Source of the DNA: Granulosicoccus sp045106475
Lineage (GTDB): Bacteria; Pseudomonadota; Gammaproteobacteria; Granulosicoccales; Granulosicoccaceae
Assembly: GCA_045106475.1 (NCBI GenBank)
Contig: JBGCEO010000040.1
Coordinates: 1 to 64,000, forward strand
Length of the DNA stretch: 64,000 bases
Direction of reading: 5' to 3'
Shown: positions 16,166 to 25,528 of the stretch, in pieces
Layout: every line of letters begins with the position of its first letter
How positions within the stretch are numbered: the first letter of the stretch is position 1
Program-made: the position numbers and the translations under genes
Notes under the pieces: model-generated
Told to the model about the DNA's origin: nothing
The model's database searches: none
Seen by the model: only the letters and a program-made list of their open reading frames with translations

Positions 16166-18133
16166 ATGTCCCTTATTCGAGTCCAGCAAGCGTCCATCGC
16201 ATTTGGCCCCACAGCGGTACTAGACAAAGTGTCGTTAACCATCGAAGCCGGAGCAAGAACTGCACTGGTTGGTAGAAACGGTGAGGGCAAGTCAACGTTA
16301 CTGAAAATTCTTGCCGGGCTTTTACACCCCGACACAGGCGAAGTTGTTTTCCGTTCCGGCTTAAAAGCCGCCTACCTGCCACAGGCGGTTCCAACTGACT
16401 TTTCAGGCTCTACCTATTCAGTAGTAGCTGAAGGCCTGCCTAAAATTGGCAGGATTCTAGGTGAGTTTCATCACGAATCCATGCGCCTGGCGAAAGGAGA
16501 AACACTGTCCGAGTCGGGTGAGCCACTTATTGATCGATTAGCTACCCTGCAGGACGGTATCGATTCGAATGATGGATGGTCTTTGATACAAACGGTAGAG
16601 CAAACGCTGTCAAAAATGCAGCTCGATCCAGACACAGATGTTCAAAGTTATTCCGGTGGTATGAAACGGCGCGTTGTGCTCGCCAGAGCGCTCGTCACCG
16701 AACCTGATGTTTTACTACTCGATGAACCTACCAACCACCTGGATATCGGTGCAGTCGCCTGGCTTGAACATCATTTATCATCACTGAAGTGTGCGTTGAT
16801 ATTCGTCACCCACGATAGAAAGTTTCTCGATTCTGTTGCTACGCATATTTGCGAGATAGATCGCGGTCATTTAAGTGAATGGCCGGGAGACTTCGCTGCC
16901 TATCGAATCAATAAGCAAAAGTCACTCGAAGTTGAAGCTGAACAAAACGCCCTCTTCGACAAAAAACTTGCACAGGAAGAAACCTGGATACGTCAGGGAA
17001 TTAAAGCTCGACGGACGAGAAACGAAGGTCGGGTGAGAGCATTAAAAAAACTACGTGAACAACACGCCGCCCGACGATCCGTTGTTGGTAAGGTCAAGAT
17101 GTCCGCAAACCAGGCAGACAACTCGGGAAAGATAGTCTTCGAAACAGACAATTTAAGTTTCTCGCATGCAGATACCCCCATTATTACGTCTCTGAGTACT
17201 GTCCTTATGCGTGAGGATAGAATCGGTATCATCGGCCCGAATGGTTGCGGCAAATCTACCTTGGTAAAACTACTGGTCGGTGAGTTAACACCCAGCTCTG
17301 GCACGATAAAAAGAGGCACCCAACTTGAGGTTGGCTACTACGATCAGTTGCGTGCCACGCTCGATCCAAAACTATCCGCAGCCGATAATGTCAGTGGCGG
17401 TCGGGACACCGTCGATGTGAACGGCAACCCTCGACACATCATGAGTTATATGCAGGATTTTCTCTTTGAGCCGTCGCGGGCACGCGCACCGATAACCGCA
17501 CTTTCCGGAGGTGAGACCGGCCGACTGATGTTAGCCAAACTGTTTTTGAAACCATCCAATCTTATTGTTCTTGATGAGCCCAGTAACGACCTGGACATTG
17601 AAACGCTCGAATTGCTGGAGTCACTACTTGCAGACTATAAAGGCACCGTGATTCTCATCAGCCACGATCGCGAACTACTTGAGAACGTCGTCACTCGAAG
17701 TTTCGTGTATCAGGGTAACGGTAAATTTATAGATGTGGCAGGCGGCTACGAGGATTTTGAAAGAGAAAGACAAAATTCGAACACTCTAAGGCCTGTGTTT
17801 CAACAATCAGCAGACAACGCATTACCCACAAAGAAAGGCAATTCAGCCACGTCAAAAAAGAAGCTGGATTCAAACAATACGGGAAACAATACGGGAAACA
17901 ATAAAAACAGAAAACTCAGCTATAAAGAGCAACAAGAACTCGAGACTTTACCCAATAAGATTAACGAGCTCGAAACTGAACTGGCGAAAATTCACAGCGC
18001 AATGAACTCGCCTGATTTCTATACAGATAAAGCGAAAGCCAATAAACAGATCGGTGAAGCTGACACGCTTCAAACCTCACTCGACCAGTCCTATAAGCGT
18101 TGGGAAACTCTGGAAGAATTAGCAGAGCAATAG
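16166..18133 (+). CDS. uup: ABC-F family ATPase Uup
   Basis: Soluble protein with two ATP-binding cassettes and no membrane domain, 655 residues. Walker A motifs are GRNGEGKST at 36-44 and GPNGCGKST near 357; signatures are SGGMKRRV near 163 and LSGGETGRL near 446; Walker B motifs end in LLDEPTNHLD and VLDEPSNDLD. The C-terminal roughly 80 residues (LSYKEQQELETLP and the following coiled coil) form the Uup DNA-binding CTD, which separates it from EttA, YbiT and YheS. A short Asn/Thr-rich linker with two repeats of NTGN lies before the CTD. Uup proteins act on ribosomes or branched DNA and affect precise transposon excision. Confidence 0.94.
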   Translation: MSLIRVQQASIAFGPTAVLDKVSLTIEAGARTALVGRNGEGKSTLLKILAGLLHPDTGEVVFRSGLKAAYLPQAVPTDFSGSTYSVVAEGLPKIGRILGEFHHESMRLAKGETLSESGEPLIDRLATLQDGIDSNDGWSLIQTVEQTLSKMQLDPDTDVQSYSGGMKRRVVLARALVTEPDVLLLDEPTNHLDIGAVAWLEHHLSSLKCALIFVTHDRKFLDSVATHICEIDRGHLSEWPGDFAAYRINKQKSLEVEAEQNALFDKKLAQEETWIRQGIKARRTRNEGRVRALKKLREQHAARRSVVGKVKMSANQADNSGKIVFETDNLSFSHADTPIITSLSTVLMREDRIGIIGPNGCGKSTLVKLLVGELTPSSGTIKRGTQLEVGYYDQLRATLDPKLSAADNVSGGRDTVDVNGNPRHIMSYMQDFLFEPSRARAPITALSGGETGRLMLAKLFLKPSNLIVLDEPSNDLDIETLELLESLLADYKGTVILISHDRELLENVVTRSFVYQGNGKFIDVAGGYEDFERERQNSNTLRPVFQQSADNALPTKKGNSATSKKKLDSNNTGNNTGNNKNRKLSYKEQQELETLPNKINELETELAKIHSAMNSPDFYTDKAKANKQIGEADTLQTSLDQSYKRWETLEELAEQ

Positions 18134-18218
18134 TTATTAGACTAACTGCTGGTAACTGCTTGCCATCGCGTTAAGGGGCAGCGGCTTCGGCTTAGCAGGC
18201 CCTGTCAATGATGGCTGA

Positions 18219-19757
18219 TTAATAAGGCCGCAACAGCAGTGAATGACCACTCATGCTCTCTGGCTTGGGCAATCCCATTAATTGCAGTATGGTCGGTGCA
18301 ATTGCCGGTAGCCCATTGCCATTACCCAATTCCCAACTGGTTGAATCGTGTATCGAGCAGGCCACAGGAAAAGTCGTGTGCTGTGTATGAGCATCACCGG
18401 TAACCGGGTCTACCAGCATATCTGCATTACCATGATCAGCAGTCAGAACAATGGAATAGCCATTTTCAACCGCAGAGTCCCATAGCTTGCCCACCATGGT
18501 ATCCACCGTTTGAACCGCACTGATCACCGCATCGGCAATACCTGTGTGCCCAACCATATCGCCGTTTGCAAGATTAACCACAATAAGCCCTGCCGTTTGT
18601 GCAGCCAAGGCATCGAGTATCCCCTGCGTGACTTCGGGTGCACTCATTTCGGGCTGTAGATCATAGGTCGCCACCTTGGGCGAATTCACCAGCAATCGCA
18701 GCTCCTTGTTCAAAGGTTCGTCACGCCCTCCGTTAAAGAAGAATGTTACGTGTGGGTATTTTTCTGTTTCGGCCGACCTAATCTGTTCGATGCCAGCATC
18801 AGACACCACTTGTCCTAAAGTCTTTCCCGGCTCGTCTCTGGTAAAGGCACAGGCGAAAGGATAAGAGGATTCGTATCGGGTCATAGTTGTCAACGTAAGC
18901 GGTACAAAACCACCCCGATCAAAACTTTCGAATTCTGACAGACCCAAGGCCTCGCTCAATTCCCGTGGACGATCATTACGAAAATTGAAAAAGAAAGCTT
19001 CAGACTCTGCGCTCATGACTTCATGACCAGGCAGAACCGTCGGAATAATAAATTCATCGGTCTCATCCGCCGCATAAGCACCGCGAATTGCAGCATCAAC
19101 ATTTTCAGCGTCGCGCCCCTCACCCAGCACCATAGCCTTCCACGCCAGCTCTACGCGATCCCATCGTTTGTCCCGGTCCATTGCGTAGTAACGCCCTGAA
19201 ACAGACGCTACACAGCCGCCAGCTGCATCCAGGGCAGGAACTACCTTGGCTAAAAAAAGCTCAGCACTTGATGGCGCTGTGTCTCTCCCATCAGTGATGG
19301 CATGCAACAAAGGTTTTACCTTGTTGACAGCACAAAGCTCAATCAGGGCCAGGAGATGATCCGTATGACTATGCACACCTCCATCGGATACCAATCCAAT
19401 CAAGTGCAAGGGCTGTCCTTTGGATGCCGCGCGATCCAGTGCATCCGAGATCGCCGCATTACCAGCAAAACTACCGTCCGTGATCGCATCGCCGATCTTG
19501 ACAAGATCCTGTCGCAGCACAGTACCAGCGCCAATAGATAAATGTCCCACTTCAGAATTACCCATCTGCCCCTCGGGTAATCCGACAGCCCGGCCGGATG
19601 CTTCCAGCAAGCAGGTTGGATAACTCGAATAGATTCTATCCAGATTCGGCGTTTTGGCTATTGCCACGGCATTGTTGAGCTTGGACGGGTTCACTCCAAT
19701 GCCGTCCATAATGATCAGTAGAACAGGACGGCGCGGTGGACGCTTTACATCAGTCAT
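18219..19757 (-). CDS. gpmI: 2,3-bisphosphoglycerate-independent phosphoglycerate mutase
   Basis: Interconverts 3- and 2-phosphoglycerate in glycolysis and gluconeogenesis, using two Mn ions. The phosphorylated Ser is in QMGNSEVGH (Ser68); other alkaline-phosphatase-superfamily motifs are the N-terminal IMDGIG, HAITDGRDTAP and LTADHGNADM. Length 512 agrees with the family. The start overlaps the tatC stop by 8 bases (ATGACTGA), so it is the last gene of a hisE-tatABC-gpmI run; this pairing with tat genes is not general and is probably a local arrangement. Confidence 0.96.
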   Translation of the reverse strand: MTDVKRPPRRPVLLIIMDGIGVNPSKLNNAVAIAKTPNLDRIYSSYPTCLLEASGRAVGLPEGQMGNSEVGHLSIGAGTVLRQDLVKIGDAITDGSFAGNAAISDALDRAASKGQPLHLIGLVSDGGVHSHTDHLLALIELCAVNKVKPLLHAITDGRDTAPSSAELFLAKVVPALDAAGGCVASVSGRYYAMDRDKRWDRVELAWKAMVLGEGRDAENVDAAIRGAYAADETDEFIIPTVLPGHEVMSAESEAFFFNFRNDRPRELSEALGLSEFESFDRGGFVPLTLTTMTRYESSYPFACAFTRDEPGKTLGQVVSDAGIEQIRSAETEKYPHVTFFFNGGRDEPLNKELRLLVNSPKVATYDLQPEMSAPEVTQGILDALAAQTAGLIVVNLANGDMVGHTGIADAVISAVQTVDTMVGKLWDSAVENGYSIVLTADHGNADMLVDPVTGDAHTQHTTFPVACSIHDSTSWELGNGNGLPAIAPTILQLMGLPKPESMSGHSLLLRPY

Positions 19758-20754
19758 CAGGATCGTCAGTCAGGCTGTTGCGATAAGTCCCGTCAGCACC
19801 CGGTTTTTGTATAAGTTTAGGATCAACAACCGGCTCGCCAGCCTTGGCAGGCGTAGTTTTTGGTTCGGCCTCAGCAGTCGGTGACTGTGCTGGTTTTTTA
19901 GCCGACCCACTTGATTCTTTTTTGTCTGCATCAGCTGGAGTATCTTTGTCTTTGTCTGCATCAGCTGGAGTATCGTAGTCTTCGTTGTAGCGACGCTCAC
20001 GTTCAATACCAGCATCGACGATTCGCTGTTTATAGATACGCGAAAATACAATACCTACCTCATAGAGCAACCACATCGGGATCGCCAGCAAGGTTTGCGA
20101 AATCATGTCCGGAGGCGTCAGAAACATACCAATGATGAAGGCCGCTACAAACACATAAGGGCGGATCTTGACCAGATTCTCCGGCGTTGTGATTCCTACT
20201 GCCACCACCAATACAGTAGCCACTGGCACTTCAAACGCTATTCCAAAGGCAAAGAACAACGTTATGACAAAATCCAGATAGCGTCCAATATCGGTACTGA
20301 CGGTGACACCTTCAGGCGCAACACTGGTGAAAAAACCAAAGACCAGCGGAAAAACAACATAGTAGGCAAAGGCTACACCCAGGTAGAACAGTGCAGTGCT
20401 GGATACCAGCAATGGTACGACCAGCTTTTTTTCGTGCGAGTACAGGCCGGGAGCAACGAATGACCAAATCTGGTAAAGCAAATAAGGAACAGCCAGAAAA
20501 ACACACAACATTAACGTTAGCTTGAACGGAATAAAAAACGGTGCCGCGACATCAATGGCAATCATTTCCTGATTCTCAGGTAAATGCTTTGATAAAGGTT
20601 CAGCTAACCAGGTATAGATTTCATCTGAAAACCAGAACAAACAAAGAAACAACAAACCGACCGCCAGCAGCATCTTGAGCAAGCGGTCTCTTAGCTCGAT
20701 GAGATGGGATAGAAAACCCTGTTCGGTATCTACTGCTGAATCGGAGGAGGCCAT
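19750..20754 (-). CDS. tatC: Sec-independent protein translocase subunit TatC, with long acidic tail
   Basis: Core receptor of the Tat pathway in the inner membrane; binds twin-arginine signals together with TatB. The first 245 residues cover the six-helix TatC domain, starting with the conserved LSHLIELRDRLLK region. After it comes a hydrophilic tail of about 85 residues rich in Asp, Lys, Pro and Ala, making 334 residues in all (E. coli TatC has 258). The tail contains a duplicated TPADADK motif encoded by a 30-base-period repeat at 19921-19974. Gene order tatA-tatB-tatC is canonical. Confidence 0.95.
   Translation of the reverse strand: MASSDSAVDTEQGFLSHLIELRDRLLKMLLAVGLLFLCLFWFSDEIYTWLAEPLSKHLPENQEMIAIDVAAPFFIPFKLTLMLCVFLAVPYLLYQIWSFVAPGLYSHEKKLVVPLLVSSTALFYLGVAFAYYVVFPLVFGFFTSVAPEGVTVSTDIGRYLDFVITLFFAFGIAFEVPVATVLVVAVGITTPENLVKIRPYVFVAAFIIGMFLTPPDMISQTLLAIPMWLLYEVGIVFSRIYKQRIVDAGIERERRYNEDYDTPADADKDKDTPADADKKESSGSAKKPAQSPTAEAEPKTTPAKAGEPVVDPKLIQKPGADGTYRNSLTDDPDD
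19921..19974. repeat. Two-copy direct repeat, 24 of 30 bases identical, inside tatC
   Basis: TTTGTCTGCATCAGCTGGAG followed by TATC is found at 19921-19944 and again at 19951-19974. It encodes the duplicated acidic motif of the TatC tail. The in-frame 30-base period suggests recent slippage duplication. Confidence 0.92.
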
Positions 20755-20783
20755 TAATTTAATTACGTTGAATAGATCGTATT

Positions 20784-21320
20784 CTAACTACCGGACTCTG
20801 TGCCGGTTCTATCCATGTCGCCGGAACCATCGGGATTACTAACTGGCGTTGTGTCTGCAGCCGGAAACTTCTGCGCTGAAAAATTCTGTTTAGCCTTTTC
20901 GTTGTCGACAGGCGATTTAGCGCTGTTTTCGCTTTCACCCAAGGTTGATCCATCACTTTTAACAGATTCCCGGGGCTTATCTATATCCTCGTCTGCATCT
21001 TTGACTGATGTTTCGAGTTCAGACAAGCTTTTCTTGGCATCATCAACCACCTCTTTAGTGCTGCTTTGGAAGTCATCCTTGGCGCTGGTTACCATTTTTC
21101 GCAACTCATCGATCTGTTCTCGTTGATCACCGATGAGTTTCTTCAGGTCTCCGGTTTCTAGTTCCGACGCTAAATCGGTTTTAACGCCTCGCACAAATCG
21201 TTGCAGTTTGCCAATCCATTGACCAGCGGTTTTAGCCACAGCAGGTAAGCGCTCAGGTCCAATGACCACGAGCGCAACAATGCCAATGAGCATAAGCTCG
21301 GTAAAGCCGACATCAAACAC
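20784..21320 (-). CDS. tatB: Sec-independent protein translocase subunit TatB
   Basis: Inner-membrane Tat subunit that forms the substrate receptor with TatC. The N-terminus MFDVGFTELMLIGIVALVVI includes the conserved Glu8 and a single membrane helix; an amphipathic helix follows (GPERLPAVAKTAGQWIGKLQ). The cytoplasmic tail is long, acidic and Ser/Asp-rich. Length 178 is near the usual 170. It lies 29 bases upstream of tatC and 31 bases downstream of tatA. Confidence 0.94.
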   Translation of the reverse strand: MFDVGFTELMLIGIVALVVIGPERLPAVAKTAGQWIGKLQRFVRGVKTDLASELETGDLKKLIGDQREQIDELRKMVTSAKDDFQSSTKEVVDDAKKSLSELETSVKDADEDIDKPRESVKSDGSTLGESENSAKSPVDNEKAKQNFSAQKFPAADTTPVSNPDGSGDMDRTGTESGS

Positions 21321-21351
21321 GTGAGTTCAACCTGAATAGACTAAGAGCGAA

Positions 21352-21576
21352 TCAGGCTGACTTCTGTTCGTCAGACTTTTGCATGGCTGCTGCTTCAGCT
21401 TGCTCGGTACCATCTTCCAATTCGGCAGGTGTCGAGCCATCTTCCTTAACCGCTTGCTTGAATCCCTTGACGGCCGAACCAAGATCGCCACCGAGGTTTT
21501 TCAATCGCTTGGCTCCAAATATCAACACGACTATCACGAGGATAATCAACAGCTGTGGAACGCTTGGCATACCCAT
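21352..21576 (-). CDS. tatA: Sec-independent protein translocase subunit TatA
   Basis: Pore-forming Tat subunit, 74 residues. One N-terminal transmembrane helix (LLIILVIVVLIFGAKRL) is followed by the FGAKRL hinge and an amphipathic helix (LGGDLGSAVKGFKQAV), then a short charged tail. It follows hisE by 16 bases, the usual hisE-tatA link in Gammaproteobacteria. Confidence 0.95.
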   Translation of the reverse strand: MGMPSVPQLLIILVIVVLIFGAKRLKNLGGDLGSAVKGFKQAVKEDGSTPAELEDGTEQAEAAAMQKSDEQKSA

Positions 21577-21592
21577 AATTTTATCTCTCTAT

Positions 21593-21913
21593 CTAAGCAA
21601 TTCCGCGAGAAGCTTTTTCGGCATGACCCGACACTCCTTCACGACGTTGTAATTCTTGCAAAATATCTGATGACCCCAAGCCTTTGGCACTTAGCAGAAC
21701 CAGCATGTGAAACCACACATCTGCAGCTTCTTTGACCAAATGTTCCGAGTCATCACCTTTGGCCGCCAGTATAAATTCGACGGCTTCTTCACCTACTTTT
21801 TTCAATATGACGTCTTCCCCGCGTTCAAACAAGCTTGCGGTGTAAGACGATGACGCATCGCTTTGGCGCCGAGCATCAATTTCGGTACTCAGCCGCGCCA
21901 ATACATCATTCAT
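21593..21913 (-). CDS. hisE: Phosphoribosyl-ATP pyrophosphatase
   Basis: Second step of histidine synthesis: hydrolyses phosphoribosyl-ATP to phosphoribosyl-AMP. 106 residues with the MazG-like helical signature VGEEAVEFILAAKG and VKEAADVWFHMLVLL. Encoded apart from hisI, unlike the hisIE fusion of enteric bacteria. A ribosome binding site (GAGGCTAGG) precedes ATG 21913. It begins the hisE-tatABC-gpmI cluster; a 222-base gap separates it from hisI. Confidence 0.95.
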   Translation of the reverse strand: MNDVLARLSTEIDARRQSDASSSYTASLFERGEDVILKKVGEEAVEFILAAKGDDSEHLVKEAADVWFHMLVLLSAKGLGSSDILQELQRREGVSGHAEKASRGIA

Positions 21914-22135
21914 ATCCTAGCCTCTTTATCACTTCAACTGGTCAGTGTATCGACCTAGCCACACTCTGAGTGTGACGCATTCTTACTAACTTAACCATCG
22001 CCTCACATAATGGGTACGAATTAGCACCGACCATGGCCCTGCCCCGCTTGATTCGCCTGCACATATATCAAGGGGAACACAGCGCGCAACCAATCTGCGT
22101 AAGGCTTGTGTCCGGCCTACAGACAAACTGCGCTC

Positions 22136-22516
22136 TCATTTGTCATAAATCAAGTCTGGAGATTTTATAACTGGCTCACATTCTTGCCAGCTTCCAAACT
22201 CATCCAGCTTTCGGTAGAAACAATGCTGACGCCCGGTATGACAGGCAATTCCACCCACTTGTTCAACCGAAAGCAACAGTACGTCACCGTCGCAATCCAG
22301 GCGAATCCCTTTCACATGCTGTACGTGGCCGGATTCCTCACCCTTGCGCCAAAGCCGTTGACGCGATCGAGAATAATAAACGGCCCTGCCAGTGGCTACA
22401 GTCTCCTGCAGCGCATCCTGATTCATCCAGGCAACCATCAGTACCTGTCCAGAATCAGCATCTTGAGCGATGACAGGAACCAGTCCCGCATCGTTGAACA
22501 TCACTGATTCAATCAT
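22136..22516 (-). CDS. hisI: Phosphoribosyl-AMP cyclohydrolase
   Basis: Third step of histidine synthesis: opens the purine ring of phosphoribosyl-AMP. 126 residues with the active-site segments AWMNQDAL, YSRSRQRLWRKGEESG and the zinc/magnesium ligands in LDCDGDV and ACHTGRQHCF. Lies 91 bases downstream of hisF on the same strand. A monofunctional HisI without a HisE domain. Confidence 0.95.
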   Translation of the reverse strand: MIESVMFNDAGLVPVIAQDADSGQVLMVAWMNQDALQETVATGRAVYYSRSRQRLWRKGEESGHVQHVKGIRLDCDGDVLLLSVEQVGGIACHTGRQHCFYRKLDEFGSWQECEPVIKSPDLIYDK

Positions 22517-22607
22517 GACTAAGTAGCTGTTGTCTAAGGTTCTTAAAGCTCGATTCTAACATGCAGGAGCCTGTCAACCAGGGAGTATCAGGGCCGAGTA
22601 TTCGTCG

Positions 22608-23381
22608 CTAACTGCGCACTTCTATCGATTGTGACGCCATATGAGCCTTTGCTTCAGCGATTGTGTATTCTCCAAAATGGAAGATACTGGCGGCGAGCAC
22701 CGCATCCGCGCCGCCTTGCAGAACTCCATCGCTAAGATGCTGCAGATTACCGACACCGCCTGAGGCAATAACAGGAATCTCGACCGCATCGGTGATCGCG
22801 CGCGTTAATTCCAGGTCAAAGCCGATTTTGGTCCCGTCCCGATCCATACTGGTGAGAAGGAGCTCTCCTGCTCCATACTCGGCCATCCTGACGGCCCACT
22901 CGATAGCATCAATGCCAGTTTCCCGGCGACCACCGTGAGTAAAAATCTCCCATCGAGGCGCATCGCCCGGCGCTGCCACCGATTTGGCATCCAGGGCAAC
23001 TACGATGCACTGCGCACCCACTTTGTTGGAGGCTTCACGCACCAGTTCCGGTCGATGAACTGCAGCTGTGTTGATGCCCACTTTGTCAGCACCTGCATTG
23101 AGCATTTTGCGCACATCGCTGACTTCTCGAATGCCCCCACCCACAGTCAACGGAATGAAAACCTGCGAAGCGACTTGCTCAACCACATGCTGCATGGTCG
23201 CCCGATTATCAGAGCTGGCCGTTATATCCAGAAATGTAATTTCGTCAGCGCCAGCTTCATTGTATCCGCGCGCCACATTGACAGGATCACCGGCGTCGCG
23301 AATATCCAGGAATTTAACCCCTTTTACGACTCGCCCGGCATCCACATCCAGACAGGGAATAATTCGTTTGGCTAATCCCAT
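22608..23381 (-). CDS. hisF: Imidazole glycerol phosphate synthase, cyclase subunit
   Basis: Uses ammonia from HisH to close the imidazole ring, giving imidazole glycerol phosphate and AICAR. Beta/alpha barrel of 257 residues with catalytic Asp12 in IIPCLDVDAG and a second Asp in LLTSMDRDGTK; phosphate-binding loops VGGGI and ASGGVG are clear. It starts 6 bases after hisA. Confidence 0.96.
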   Translation of the reverse strand: MGLAKRIIPCLDVDAGRVVKGVKFLDIRDAGDPVNVARGYNEAGADEITFLDITASSDNRATMQHVVEQVASQVFIPLTVGGGIREVSDVRKMLNAGADKVGINTAAVHRPELVREASNKVGAQCIVVALDAKSVAAPGDAPRWEIFTHGGRRETGIDAIEWAVRMAEYGAGELLLTSMDRDGTKIGFDLELTRAITDAVEIPVIASGGVGNLQHLSDGVLQGGADAVLAASIFHFGEYTIAEAKAHMASQSIEVRS

Positions 23382-23387
23382 AATAAG

Positions 23388-24134
23388 TTACTCAGATTCC
23401 AGTGCGAAGGAATCAGCAAGCTCTTGTGCGGTAGTCAGATCTATGGTCCCTTCATAGAGTGCACGACCGACAATCACTCCGGAAATACCGCGATGCCGCT
23501 GCATGCCCAGATTATGAATGTCTTTAATGGTTGACACACCTCCAGATGCGATAACCGGAATGGAGACTGCATCGGCCAAAGTAGCTGTTGCTTCTGTGTT
23601 GACGCCTTGCATCATGCCATCTCTACTGATATCGGTATAAACGATGGCACTAACACCGCTGTTTTCAAATCGTTGTGCAAGCGATACCGCCGTGACCGTA
23701 GAGGTTTCGGCCCACCCTTCAGTGGCTACAAAACCATCATTAGCATCCAGACCAACAATGACATGACCTGGAAATCGAGAACATAGTCGATCGACAAACT
23801 CGGGCTCTTTAACCGCCAGGGTCCCGATGATCAAAGACTGTATGCCGGCATCAATGTAAGCTTGTGCTGTTTCAACCGAACGAATACCACCGCCTATTTG
23901 CACCGGGATATCGCCACACGCTGAACAAATGTCTCTAACCACCTGAGCATTGCGAGGTTCTCCGGCAAATGCACCGTCCAGATCAACAAGGTGAATGCGC
24001 CGCGCGCCCTCACCCAGCCAACGTTTCGCAACGGCCACCGGGTTTTCGTCGAACACAGTGTCATCGTCCATTCGGCCTTGACGCAGCCGAACGCATTTTC
24101 CATCTTTTAAATCTATTGCAGGGATGATCAACAT
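23388..24134 (-). CDS. hisA: 1-(5-phosphoribosyl)-5-[(5-phosphoribosylamino)methylideneamino]imidazole-4-carboxamide isomerase
   Basis: Amadori isomerase of histidine synthesis. Beta/alpha barrel of 248 residues, homologous to HisF. Catalytic Asp8 is in IIPAIDLKDG; HLVDLDGAF, QIGGGIRS and VGLDANDG mark the other conserved loops. It is placed between hisH (29 bases upstream) and hisF (6 bases downstream) in the usual order. Confidence 0.96.
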   Translation of the reverse strand: MLIIPAIDLKDGKCVRLRQGRMDDDTVFDENPVAVAKRWLGEGARRIHLVDLDGAFAGEPRNAQVVRDICSACGDIPVQIGGGIRSVETAQAYIDAGIQSLIIGTLAVKEPEFVDRLCSRFPGHVIVGLDANDGFVATEGWAETSTVTAVSLAQRFENSGVSAIVYTDISRDGMMQGVNTEATATLADAVSIPVIASGGVSTIKDIHNLGMQRHRGISGVIVGRALYEGTIDLTTAQELADSFALESE

Positions 24135-24163
24135 AGGTTTTTAATAGGCTTGGGATAGATCGC

Positions 24164-24805
24164 TTAGCGACCATCCCATTGCGAAAAATTCTTGAGTAAC
24201 TGCAGACCATCGGCCGCGCTTTTTTCAGGGTGAAACTGGCATGCAAACAAACCAGGTTTGGCCACAGACACCGCTATTTCAACTCCATAGTCACATTGGC
24301 CTGTCACTGCACCCTCATCATCAGGAACGCAGAAGTAGCTGTGCGCAAAATAGAATCTGGAACCATTTTCAATCCCGGACCACAATGCATGATCTTGTGC
24401 ATGTTGTACCTCACTCCAACCCATATGAGGCACCTTGAGACGTTGCTTGTGTTTGTCTATAAGTGGATCGTCGAATCGCAGTACACGTCCGGGAACTACG
24501 TTCAAACAATCCACCCCGCCGTTCTCCTCGCTAGCGGTAAGTAGCACCTGGAAGCCCATACAGATACCCAGAAAGGGACGCGTATCAACCGTATCGATAA
24601 TGGTCTGTGCAAGTCCGCTCTGGTTCAACGCTGCCATGCAATCCGCTGCAGCACCTTGTCCCGGACACACAATTCTATCAGCGGACTGTATGAGTTCTGC
24701 ATCAGAGCTGACCACAACGTCCGCATCGGGCGCAACATGCTCAATGGCTTTTGACACAGAGCGCAGATTGCCCATGCCATAGTCGATAACGGCAATACGT
24801 TGCAT
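24164..24805 (-). CDS. hisH: Imidazole glycerol phosphate synthase, glutaminase subunit
   Basis: Class I glutamine amidotransferase that feeds ammonia to HisF. Nucleophile Cys82 lies in GICMGFQ; the His-Glu pair is in CQFHPEKS near the C-terminus. The oxyanion-strand motif is CPGQGAAADC, where most HisH have PGVGxxxxxM. Length 213. It lies 50 bases downstream of hisB. Confidence 0.95.
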   Translation of the reverse strand: MQRIAVIDYGMGNLRSVSKAIEHVAPDADVVVSSDAELIQSADRIVCPGQGAAADCMAALNQSGLAQTIIDTVDTRPFLGICMGFQVLLTASEENGGVDCLNVVPGRVLRFDDPLIDKHKQRLKVPHMGWSEVQHAQDHALWSGIENGSRFYFAHSYFCVPDDEGAVTGQCDYGVEIAVSVAKPGLFACQFHPEKSAADGLQLLKNFSQWDGR

Positions 24806-24855
24806 AGATCAGCTCTAACTGTTTACTCTTAAGACGAGGAAGCGCAGGAACAGCG

Positions 24856-25449
24856 CTAGAGATTACCTTTAGTGGATGGTATGGCGCTTGCGGAACGATC
24901 ATCGATCGTACAGGCAATGCGCAGAGCGCGACCAAAGGCCTTAAACAGGGTTTCTATCTTATGGTGGTCATTTACCCCGCGAAGCACATCCATATGAATC
25001 GTGGCCTTTGCGTGATTGGCAAAACCCTGGAAAAATTCCTGCGTTAGATCGACGTCAAAATTGCCCACTTTCGGCCGTTTGAAATCGGCATGAAAATGTA
25101 GCCCGGGCCTGCCAGAGAAATCTATGACCACTCTTGACAAGGACTCATCCAGCGGAACATAAGCGTGCCCGTAGCGTTGAATCCCTTTGCGCTCACCAAG
25201 TGCCTGGGCGAAAGCATCACCCATCGTGATACCGATATCCTCAACACTGTGATGATCGTCTATATGGTTATCACCATTGCATACAACGTTCAGATCAAAC
25301 AGGCCATGTCGGGACACTTGGTCAAGCATGTGCTCCAGGAAAGGGACGCCCGTTTTGAAATTGCCGTTGCCCTGACCATCAAGAACCAATTCCACCGCAA
25401 TTGCCGTTTCCAGCGTATTGCGCTCAACTTTCGCCGTGCGAATGGACAC
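24856..25449 (-). CDS. hisB: Imidazoleglycerol-phosphate dehydratase, monofunctional
   Basis: Dehydrates imidazole glycerol phosphate. 197 residues from GTG 25449, matching the usual monofunctional HisB length and its N-terminus (SIRTAKVERNTLET). An in-frame ATG at 25635 would add 62 residues without homology and would start inside an inverted-repeat element, so I reject it. Metal-binding motifs are LEHMLDQVSRHG, DDHHSVEDIG and DDHHKIETLFKAFGRAL. The phosphatase domain of enteric HisB is absent. First gene of the hisBHAFI run. Confidence 0.93.
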   Translation of the reverse strand: MSIRTAKVERNTLETAIAVELVLDGQGNGNFKTGVPFLEHMLDQVSRHGLFDLNVVCNGDNHIDDHHSVEDIGITMGDAFAQALGERKGIQRYGHAYVPLDESLSRVVIDFSGRPGLHFHADFKRPKVGNFDVDLTQEFFQGFANHAKATIHMDVLRGVNDHHKIETLFKAFGRALRIACTIDDRSASAIPSTKGNL

Positions 25450-25528
25450 CCCGATATCGCCCGCAAAAGCGCCAAAGGATACACCGCTACAGACAGACTG
25501 GACACCTAAGCAGGCACAAAAGCTATTT

